Part shown: one piece after another, positions 36,079 through 43,208 of the stretch
Position numbering within the stretch: the stretch's first letter is position 1
Layout of the letters: every line of letters starts with the position of its first letter
NCBI GenBank assembly: GCA_038243635.1
Contig: JBBSQW010000006.1
Coordinates: 1 to 64,000, forward strand
Direction: 5' to 3'
Source: Pseudopedobacter sp038243635
GTDB taxonomy: Bacteria > Bacteroidota > Bacteroidia > Sphingobacteriales > Sphingobacteriaceae
DNA: 64,000 nt
Program-made: the position numbers and the translations under genes
Notes under the pieces: generated by a model
The model's database searches: none
Seen by the model: the letters and a program-made list of their open reading frames with translations, nothing else
What the model was told of the DNA's origin: nothing

Positions 36079-37353
36079 TTAGGACTTACTGATATCATCC
36101 AAACTTAACGGAACCAGTTTTTTGGTTTTAAACCAAGTTACACCAGCAACCAGCAAAGTCATACTTCCGCCAAAAACAATAGCCGGTACGGTGCGCATTA
36201 ATTTAGCGGTTAAACCGGATTCGAACTGCCCAATTTCATTGGATGAACCAATAAACATTTGATTAACAGCAGAGACTCGTCCACGCATATCATCGGGCGT
36301 AAGCAACTGTAAAATGGTAGATCTAATAATTACGCTAACGCTATCAAAAGAACCCTCTAAAAATAAAAAGAACAGCGTAAGGTAGAAGTTTGTAGATAGG
36401 CCGTAACAGATGATGGAGATCCCAAAACCCGTAACTGCTAACAATAAGTTTCGCCAGGGTTTTCCCATTGGCGAAAAACGAGTCATTAATAACATAGTTA
36501 AAACGGCGCCAACTGCAGGGGCGGCTCTTAAAAAGCCAAATTCGGTTGCGCCAACATGTAAAACTTCGGTAGCAATTACTGGAATTAAAGCCACTGCGCC
36601 ACCAAAAAAAACAGAAAATAGATCTAAGCTTAAAGCACCGACAAGCATTTTGGTTTTAAAAACAAAACGTAAACCTTCTGAAACGCTTTGGAGGATATTG
36701 GTTGTGCGCACATAGGTTGCTGGCCTACTCTTGAAAAAAAACGTTGAAATAAAAGAGATTGTTAGGCATGTTAAAATAAATAGAAACGTATTATGTAGAC
36801 CTGCAAAACCGTACAACAGGCCACCAATGGCAGGCCCTACAATAGATGCTGTTTGCCAAGCAGAGCTGTTCCAAGTAGAGGAATTTGGATAATGCTCTCG
36901 CGGAATAATCATTGCCATTAGCGAAAAAGCGGTTGGACCATAAAATCCTCTAGCAAATCCGTTTACAAAAATCATGAGATAAATAACATTAATGAGCATG
37001 GACTGCCCCAAACTTTGTGTTACGGAAGGCAAAGTGACCACAAACATTACCAAAGAGGAAAGTAAAATTAATGCAACTACCTTAATTAGTAACCATTTTT
37101 TGTTGGATTTATCGGCTACGTAACCACCGTAAAGTGCAATTCCAATTGCTGGAATGGCCTCTGCTAAACCTACTAAACCCAAGGAAAGCGGGTCTTTGGT
37201 TAAACTATAAACATACCAGCCTATAACTACACCTTGCACTTGATAACCAATCGTTAAAAAGAAACGCATAAGCAAGTATGACCTAAACTCTGGAAAACGT
37301 AATGCGACGTAAGGATCGTTTGCTTTAACTGCGGGACTGTTCGGCTCTGTCAA
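36079..37353 (-). CDS. MFS transporter (EntS/MFS_3-like exporter)
   Basis: 424 aa with twelve predicted helices. GLAEAIPAIGIALYGGYVAD then KSNKKWLLIK is the loop 2-3 signature of the family, with RSTILQLLTPDDMRGRVSAV in the second half as in the enterobactin-exporter-like group. The start is a TTG at 37353. The gene is convergent with the Gfo/Idh/MocA gene (15 nt apart). Substrate unknown. Confidence 0.88.
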   Translation of the reverse strand: MTEPNSPAVKANDPYVALRFPEFRSYLLMRFFLTIGYQVQGVVIGWYVYSLTKDPLSLGLVGLAEAIPAIGIALYGGYVADKSNKKWLLIKVVALILLSSLVMFVVTLPSVTQSLGQSMLINVIYLMIFVNGFARGFYGPTAFSLMAMIIPREHYPNSSTWNSSAWQTASIVGPAIGGLLYGFAGLHNTFLFILTCLTISFISTFFFKSRPATYVRTTNILQSVSEGLRFVFKTKMLVGALSLDLFSVFFGGAVALIPVIATEVLHVGATEFGFLRAAPAVGAVLTMLLMTRFSPMGKPWRNLLLAVTGFGISIICYGLSTNFYLTLFFLFLEGSFDSVSVIIRSTILQLLTPDDMRGRVSAVNQMFIGSSNEIGQFESGLTAKLMRTVPAIVFGGSMTLLVAGVTWFKTKKLVPLSLDDISKS

Positions 37354-37402
37354 TTGGTTTATTATTTATGATACAAAAAACGTGAATACAAGGCAGGTTC
37401 AA

Positions 37403-37437
37403 AAATAAAAAAGCTTCCTGATATTTTCGGGAAGCTT
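37403..37437 (-). terminator. Terminator of the metH-metF operon
   Basis: AAGCTTCC (37411-37418) and GGAAGCTT (37430-37437) form an 8-bp stem; on the minus strand it is followed by a T run. It lies 24 nt after the metF stop. Confidence 0.8.
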
Positions 37438-37460
37438 CTGACTCCGCTAAGTCTGACTGT

Positions 37461-38417
37461 CTAAAATATAGCTTTTGCAATGTCGTAAGTTTGTTGCGGC
37501 CTACCCATGGTATAAAAGTGCAATACTGGAACACCAAAATCCATCAGTTCTTTACATTGCTGAATCATAAACTCGGTACCAACTTGTTTTACATCTTTAG
37601 TGGTTTTGCAACTCGCAACTGCTTCACTTAACTCCTCGGGTAAATCAATATGAAATATCTTCGGCAAAGCTACTAGCTGGCCAATTGCGCTTATTGGCTT
37701 TAATCCTGGTATAATCGGGACGTTAATGTCGTTTTCACGGCACTTATTAACGAAATCAAAATACTTCTGATTATCAAAAAACATTTGGGTAACAATAAAA
37801 TCTGCACCCATATCTACTTTTTTCTTTAGGTGTGCAAAATCTGTTTTTAAGTTTGGCGATTCAAAATGTTTTTCTGGATAACCAGCCACACCAATACAAA
37901 AATCGCTGGTATGATCTGTAGAAATATCTTCGTGTAAAAACTTCCCAGAGTTATGGTCTTTAATGTGTGAAATCAAATCGGTTGCATAGCAATGTCCGCC
38001 GGGACTGGGTATAAAAGAAGAATCTGCTTTGCGGGCATCGCCTCTTAATGCCAATACATTATCAATTCCTAAAAATTGTAAATCTATGAGGGCATTTTCC
38101 GTTTCTTCTTTGGTGAAACCACCACAAATTAAATGTGGGACCGCATCTACACCATATTTATTGATAATGGCCGCACAAATAGCGATAGTTCCTGGACGTT
38201 TTCGGTACGAAACTTTCTCCAACAAACCATTGTCTTTTTGCTTGTAAATATAATCTTCACGAAGAGAGGTTACATCAATAAAAGGTGGTTTAAACTCCAT
38301 TAACGGGTCAATAGCATCGTAAATCCACTGAATGCTTTGCCCCTTCATTGGCGGTAAAAGTTCAAAAGAGAAAAGCGTTTTCCCGTTTGCATTTTTTATA
38401 TGGTCGGTAATTTTCAT
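37461..38417 (-). CDS. metF: 5,10-methylenetetrahydrofolate reductase
   Basis: 318 aa TIM barrel flavoprotein. It makes 5-methyl-THF, the methyl donor of MetH. FSFELLPPMKG near the N-terminus holds the catalytic Glu; VDAVPHLICGGFTKEE, LALRGDARK, VAGYPEKHFE and GADFIVTQMFFDN are the standard blocks. It is the last gene of the SAM-riboswitch operon metH - four-helix-bundle gene - metF and ends at a clear terminator. Confidence 0.97.
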   Translation of the reverse strand: MKITDHIKNANGKTLFSFELLPPMKGQSIQWIYDAIDPLMEFKPPFIDVTSLREDYIYKQKDNGLLEKVSYRKRPGTIAICAAIINKYGVDAVPHLICGGFTKEETENALIDLQFLGIDNVLALRGDARKADSSFIPSPGGHCYATDLISHIKDHNSGKFLHEDISTDHTSDFCIGVAGYPEKHFESPNLKTDFAHLKKKVDMGADFIVTQMFFDNQKYFDFVNKCRENDINVPIIPGLKPISAIGQLVALPKIFHIDLPEELSEAVASCKTTKDVKQVGTEFMIQQCKELMDFGVPVLHFYTMGRPQQTYDIAKAIF

Positions 38418-38498
38418 GTAGTTGGTTCGGTGGTTGGGTTGTTAGTTTGTTAGGCTCTCTTAGGTGGCTAGGGTTTAGGTTGTTAGTTGGTTAGGGCT
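38418..38498 (+). repeat. Degenerate 8-nt repeat array between metF and the four-helix-bundle gene
   Basis: Starting right at the metF start codon, octads such as TTAGTTTG, TTAGTTGG and TTCGGTGG repeat about ten times on the plus strand. Confidence 0.6.
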
Positions 38499-38521
38499 TT
38501 GCAATCTGAATCAAAGAGTTT

Positions 38522-38899
38522 TTACAATTCATTAAGTTTTGATCTTTGATACCTGATATAACCGTTGATTAGCTTTCCCACATTTTCAATTTGTTCGATT
38601 GCAGTTATTAGTTGCTCCTCGGATATAAAACCTAAATCTTTAGATATATATGTTTGAGTTTCTAATTCAAATAAAGACCCTCTTGTAATATTAAGAAATT
38701 GAATGGTTTCTTTTACATGCTGTCTCCCACAACCCTCAGCAATATTTGATGGAACAGAAACTACGCATCTTCTCATTTGTGATACCAAACCAAATTGTTC
38801 GGATTTTGGAAATGTAGCGGTCAATTCATAAATAAATGAAGCTAATTGTCTAGCATGTTTCCATACGTCTAACTCTGTATATTTTTGATAACCTGTCAT
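38522..38899 (-). CDS. Four helix bundle protein (23S rRNA intervening-sequence protein family)
   Basis: 125 aa. DVWKHARQLASFIYELTATF, FGLVSQMRRCVVSVPSNIAE and GSLFELETQTYI are the signature of PF05635. These proteins were first found in intervening sequences of 23S rRNA and also occur as free genes in Bacteroidota; related Avd proteins serve diversity-generating retroelements, but no reverse transcriptase is present here. Molecular function is unknown. The gene sits between metH and metF, and arrays of octad repeats border it on both sides, so it looks like an insertion into a met operon. Confidence 0.88.
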   Translation of the reverse strand: MTGYQKYTELDVWKHARQLASFIYELTATFPKSEQFGLVSQMRRCVVSVPSNIAEGCGRQHVKETIQFLNITRGSLFELETQTYISKDLGFISEEQLITAIEQIENVGKLINGYIRYQRSKLNEL

Positions 38900-38907
38900 C
38901 TCTTTTG

Positions 38908-39021
38908 TAGTTTGTTCGGGGTTAGGTAGTTAGTTTTTTAGGCAGTTTGTTCGGGCTTAGTTTGTTAGCCATTCTATAGACCTAACCACCTAACAAACTA
39001 AAAACCTAACCACCTACTAAT
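38908..39021 (+). repeat. Paired 8-nt repeat arrays between the four-helix-bundle gene and metH
   Basis: A plus-strand G/T-rich array (TAGTTTG, TTAGTTTG words) is followed from 38982 by its complement in exact 8-nt steps (CTAACCAC, CTAACAAA, CTAAAAAC, CTAACCAC). TTAGTTTGTTAG (38957-38968) and CTAACAAACTAA can pair as a hairpin. The array reaches the metH stop codon. Confidence 0.65.
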
Positions 39022-42000
39022 AACCTAAATTAGGACTCATCCACCTTTCAGCGGTTTCAAAATCCATATCTTTCCTTACTGCGTAATCTGCTATTTGGTC
39101 TTTGTTTATTTTCCCTAAGCCAAAGTAACGTGATTCTGGATTAGCGAAGTAAAACCCACTAACCGCAGCAGTAGGATACATCGCAAAGCTTTCGGTAATT
39201 TCTAAACCTATTTCTTTGTCAGCCTTCAATAATTCCCAAAGCGTTCCTTTTTCGGTATGATCTGGACAAGCAGGATAACCTGGCGCTGGGCGAATTCCTT
39301 GATATTTTTCTTTGATGAGTTCGTCAGTGTCAAGTGATTCTTCGTTAGAATATCCCCAATAATCTTTCCGCACCATTTCATGCAGTTTTTCTGCGAAAGC
39401 TTCTGCCAATCTATCAGCTAAAGCTTTGGTCATGATGCTGTTATAATCATCATAAGATTTTTGAAATTCAGCAACTAATTCATCTGTTCCGTGACCTGCA
39501 GTTACTGCAAAACCTCCAAAATAATCTTGAATGCCAGTTTCTTTAGGTGCGATGAAATCTGAAAGCGCATAATATACTTCGCCTTTTGGTTTTTCTGCCT
39601 GTTGACGTAATGTATGTATTGAGACTTGAGATGTGGGATTTGAGATTGGAGAACTTGTATCAGCAGACAGCGGACTGTTGACCTCTGACCTTTCTACCTC
39701 CAAAACGATATCATCACCAACTGTGTTTGCTGGCCAGAAACCGAAAACTGCTTTTGCGGTCAATAGCTTTTCATCTACAATGCGCTTTAGTAAAACCTGT
39801 GCTTCTTCAAAAAGTTTTTTTGCTTCTACTCCTACAAATTCATCTTCAAAAATTCGTGGATAAGAACCTCTTAATTCCCAAGTATGGAAAAACGGTGTCC
39901 AATCTATGTATGGTAAAAGTTCCTCTAAAGGATAGTTGTCGATAACCTTTGTTCCAAAAAACTTTGGTTTTACTGGTTTTAAGTTTTCTAAATTAATCTG
40001 ATATTTATTGGCTCTTGCTTCTGCAATTGGCAAAAAGGTTTTTGTAACCTTCTTTTTATTGTAGTTGTCGCGAGTTTTTTCGTATTCGTCTTTAAAGTTT
40101 TTGATGTACGCTACTTTGGTGTCTTTCGCTAAAAGCTGGCTACAAACGCCCACACTTCTGGAAGCATCCAAAACATGTATTACAGCACCACTATAAAATG
40201 GATCTACCTTTACAGCTGTGTGAATTCTGGAAGTTGTTGCACCGCCAACCAATAAAGGCAGGGTAAAGCCTTCACGCTCCATTTCTTTAGCAAAATGAAC
40301 CATTTCATCAAGCGAAGGCGTAATTAACCCGCTTAGGCCGATGATATCCACATTGTGCTTTCTGGCTTCTTCAATAATTCTATTGGCAGGCACCATTACA
40401 CCTAAATCAATTACCTCAAAATTATTGCAGGCTAAAACTACTCCTACAATGTTTTTTCCAATGTCGTGAACATCGCCTTTTACCGTTGCCATCAATATTT
40501 TTCCGGCACTGCTGCTAGAACCTGCAACTTTACCAGCTTCAATATAGGGCATCAAAATGGCAACAGCCTTTTTCATTACCCTTGCAGATTTTACCACCTG
40601 CGGTAAAAACATTTTTCCAGCACCAAATAAGTCTCCTACTACATTCATCCCGTCCATTAACGGACCTTCAATTACCTCAATTGGTAAAGGATATTGCAAA
40701 CGAGCTTCTTCAACATCGTTATCTAAATAATCTATAATGCCTTTTACCAAAGAGTGAGAAAGGCGTTCTTGCACTGTTCCTTTACGCCATTCCTCGTCTT
40801 TAACAACAACCTTTCCTTTAGTATTTACGGTTTCTGCGTATTCAATTAAAATCTCGGTTGCATCTGGGCGACGATTTAACAACACATCCTCCACTTTTAC
40901 AAGCAGTTCTTTTGGAATTTCCTCGTAAACCTCTAACATCCCGGCATTTACAATTCCCATATCTAAACCTGCTTTAATGGCATGGTATAAAAATGCGGAG
41001 TGCATGGCCTCACGAACTTTATTATTTCCCCTAAAAGAGAAAGATATGTTGGATACACCACCACTTACTTTTGCGTAAGGAAGGTTTTCTTTAATCCATT
41101 TTGTGGCAGCTATAAAATCAACTGCGTAATTGTTATGCTCTTCTAATCCGGTGGCAACCGTTAAAATATTAGGATCGAAAATAATATCTTGTGCAGGAAA
41201 ACCGACTTCATTTACCAAAATATCGTAAGAACGTTGGCATATTTCTTTGCGTCGTTCTAAATTATCGGCCTGACCTTTCTCGTCAAAAGCCATAACCACG
41301 GTTGCGGCACCATACTGCTTAATTTTTCGAGCGTGTTCTTTAAAAGTTTCTTCACCTTCTTTTAAGGATATGGAGTTTACAATTCCTTTGCCTTGCAAAC
41401 ATTTTAAGCCTGCTTCAATTACCGTCCATTTAGATGAATCCACCATGATCGGGAGTTTCGAAATGTCTGGTTCTGACGCAATGAGGTTTAAAAACTTAGT
41501 CATCGCGGCTTCAGAATCTAACATCCCTTCGTCCATGTTTACGTCAATTACCTGTGCGCCACCTTCTACTTGTTGGCGAGCAATTGCAAGTGCAGTATCA
41601 AAATCTCCACCTAAAATGAGCTTAGAAAACTTAGGAGAACCGGTTACGTTAGTCCGCTCGCCAATATTTACAAACATGGTATCGGGTTTAATGGTAACCG
41701 CCTCTAAACCTGATAAGCGCATGTAAGGTTCTGTGTGAGGGATTTTCCTTGGCGGATATTTTGCTGCCATAGCAGACATTGCTTTAATGTGTGCAGGTGT
41801 AGTACCGCAACAACCACCAATAAGATTAATAAAGCCTGAAGCCATAAAATCATCGACCAAAGCAGCGGTTTCTGATGCAGTTTCATCATATTCTCCAAAT
41901 TCATTTGGTAAGCCTGCATTTGGATATGCAGAAACGAATAAATCTGCTTTTTCTGAGAGCTCCTGAATATGCGGACGCATTTCCTTTGCTCCTAAAGCGC

Positions 42001-42724
42001 AGTTTAAGCCAATAGAAAGTAAGTCTCCGTGGCGCATCGAATTTAAAAAAGCTTCAACGGTTTGTCCAGATAATGTTCTTCCCGAGGCATCGGTGATGGT
42101 GCCGGAAATCATGATCTCTAATTTTCTCCCAATAATCTCCTCGTAACGCTTAATAGCGAAAATCGCGGCTTTGGCATTTAGCGTGTCAAAAATGGTTTCT
42201 ACCAACAATAAATCGGCGCCACCATCTACTAATCCGCGTACTTGCTCATAATATGCACCTTCTAGCTCTTCAAATGAAATTGCTCTGTAACCCGGATCAT
42301 TAACATCTGGCGACATGGAAAGTGTACGGTTTGTTGGGCCAACTGCTCCCGCTACAAAACGTGGTTTGTCAGGGTTTTTGGCAGTGTATTCGGTGGCAAC
42401 TTCCTTTGCAATTTTGGCTCCTTCAAAACTTAATTCGTACGATAGATCTTCCATGCCATAATCTGCCATGGAAATACGTTGCGTACTAAAAGTATTTGTT
42501 TCTATGATATCTGCGCCAGCGTCCAAATATTCGGCATGTACCGCTTTAATAATATCTGGGCGAGTGATGTTTAGCAAATCATTATTTCCTTTAACATCTA
42601 AAGGATGATTTTTAAAACGCTCTCCACGGAAATCTTCTTCAGACAATCTGTATTGCTGAATCATGGTTCCCATGGCACCATCTATTACTAATATTCTCTT
42701 TTCTAATTCTTTTCTGATATCCAT
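39017..42724 (-). CDS. metH: Cobalamin-dependent methionine synthase
   Basis: 1235 aa from ATG 42724 (MDIRKELEKRILVIDGAMGT). An in-frame ATG at 42769 would add 15 residues encoded by a repeat array and is less likely. Four modules in order: homocysteine-binding with zinc cysteines (LNCALG, GGCCGTTPAH), pterin-binding (VNIGERTNVTGSPKF, VDVNMDEG), B12-binding with DVHDIGKNIV (the cobalt-ligand His), and the SAM-binding reactivation domain (RPAPGYPACPDHTEK). About residues 1008-1036, in the reactivation domain, are encoded by an 84-nt run of 7-nt units, giving a Ser/Pro-rich loop before TLRQQAEK. Controlled by a SAM-I riboswitch upstream. Confidence 0.97.
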   Translation of the reverse strand: MDIRKELEKRILVIDGAMGTMIQQYRLSEEDFRGERFKNHPLDVKGNNDLLNITRPDIIKAVHAEYLDAGADIIETNTFSTQRISMADYGMEDLSYELSFEGAKIAKEVATEYTAKNPDKPRFVAGAVGPTNRTLSMSPDVNDPGYRAISFEELEGAYYEQVRGLVDGGADLLLVETIFDTLNAKAAIFAIKRYEEIIGRKLEIMISGTITDASGRTLSGQTVEAFLNSMRHGDLLSIGLNCALGAKEMRPHIQELSEKADLFVSAYPNAGLPNEFGEYDETASETAALVDDFMASGFINLIGGCCGTTPAHIKAMSAMAAKYPPRKIPHTEPYMRLSGLEAVTIKPDTMFVNIGERTNVTGSPKFSKLILGGDFDTALAIARQQVEGGAQVIDVNMDEGMLDSEAAMTKFLNLIASEPDISKLPIMVDSSKWTVIEAGLKCLQGKGIVNSISLKEGEETFKEHARKIKQYGAATVVMAFDEKGQADNLERRKEICQRSYDILVNEVGFPAQDIIFDPNILTVATGLEEHNNYAVDFIAATKWIKENLPYAKVSGGVSNISFSFRGNNKVREAMHSAFLYHAIKAGLDMGIVNAGMLEVYEEIPKELLVKVEDVLLNRRPDATEILIEYAETVNTKGKVVVKDEEWRKGTVQERLSHSLVKGIIDYLDNDVEEARLQYPLPIEVIEGPLMDGMNVVGDLFGAGKMFLPQVVKSARVMKKAVAILMPYIEAGKVAGSSSSAGKILMATVKGDVHDIGKNIVGVVLACNNFEVIDLGVMVPANRIIEEARKHNVDIIGLSGLITPSLDEMVHFAKEMEREGFTLPLLVGGATTSRIHTAVKVDPFYSGAVIHVLDASRSVGVCSQLLAKDTKVAYIKNFKDEYEKTRDNYNKKKVTKTFLPIAEARANKYQINLENLKPVKPKFFGTKVIDNYPLEELLPYIDWTPFFHTWELRGSYPRIFEDEFVGVEAKKLFEEAQVLLKRIVDEKLLTAKAVFGFWPANTVGDDIVLEVERSEVNSPLSADTSSPISNPTSQVSIHTLRQQAEKPKGEVYYALSDFIAPKETGIQDYFGGFAVTAGHGTDELVAEFQKSYDDYNSIMTKALADRLAEAFAEKLHEMVRKDYWGYSNEESLDTDELIKEKYQGIRPAPGYPACPDHTEKGTLWELLKADKEIGLEITESFAMYPTAAVSGFYFANPESRYFGLGKINKDQIADYAVRKDMDFETAERWMSPNLGY
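39619..39702 (+). repeat. In-frame heptanucleotide array inside metH
   Basis: Twelve consecutive 7-nt units: five of the TTGAGAT type (39619-39653), then one bridging unit and six of the CAGCGGA/CCTCTGA type (39661-39702). The total of 84 nt is exactly 28 codons, so the frame is kept. Confidence 0.65.
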
Positions 42725-42731
42725 TTTTTTG

Positions 42732-42827
42732 TTAGATATGAGATGTGAGATATGAGATGTGAGATTCAATGAGTTCCGGCATAATGCAGGTTCTCAAATC
42801 TCAGATCTATAACCTCAAATCTTTATT
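42732..42827 (+). repeat. Paired heptanucleotide arrays upstream of metH
   Basis: Five units close to TGAGATG in exact 7-nt steps (42732-42766), then after 26 nt five units close to CTCAAAT (42793-42827). The two halves are complementary and can form a long imperfect hairpin in the metH leader, between the riboswitch and the start codon. Confidence 0.7.
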
Positions 42828-42905
42828 AATGAGATATAGTTAAGATTATTTAAACTGCCATAAAGCAGGCATCAAATCTATTGTCTCAAATCTTATTTGC
42901 TATAG

Positions 42906-42939
42906 GGAAAAGTCTGGGGTGGTTTTTTTCGGACTTTCA
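42906..42939 (-). promoter_or_regulatory. Possible expression-platform hairpin of the metH SAM riboswitch
   Basis: On the minus strand GAAAGTC and GACTTTTC can pair around an A/C-rich loop, 25 nt after the aptamer. It lacks a U tail, so the control mode (transcription or translation) is unclear. Confidence 0.4.
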
Positions 42940-42964
42940 CTTATCTTTCCCGGTATAGTTTGGG

Positions 42965-43040
42965 ATAGAATTTAGCACCTTATTTTAAACAGGTTGCTAA
43001 GACTTCGTTGGGTCTAATCCCTCCGTCTTTCTCTATAAGC
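42965..43040 (-). promoter_or_regulatory. SAM-I (S-box) riboswitch aptamer
   Basis: Read on the minus strand the region has the S-box landmarks in order: P1 5' strand ATAGA, then GGAGGGAT, CCAACGAAGTCTTAGCAACC, AAGGTGCTAA, and the P1 3' strand TTCTAT. SAM-I aptamers bind S-adenosylmethionine and switch off methionine genes. It precedes metH by about 240 nt, fitting feedback control of metH and metF by SAM. Confidence 0.88.
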
Positions 43041-43208
43041 GTGGCAAAAGTCGGGATATTTTTGATGAAAAGCAAATACAGACGTAATACGGTAGGTATA
43101 CGTAAGCGCTTTTAGCAGTGTTTTATTCAATTGAAATGCTTTATTTGGAAAGATTACATTCCTCTTATATAATGTTTTAGAAAATTACGCTAATAAGTTT
43201 GCAAAGTT

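Noticed and set aside
36410..36715. Long antisense ORFs inside the MFS, metH, SNF2, mfd and tex genes
   Set aside because: They lie wholly opposite strong genes, with atypical composition and no family pattern.
38522..38899. Accessory variability determinant of a diversity-generating retroelement
   Set aside because: No reverse transcriptase, template repeat or variable repeat is present nearby.
42725..42769. Upstream start for metH that adds 15 residues
   Set aside because: The added codons are simply the complement of the heptad array, and MDIRKEL has an A-rich leader.
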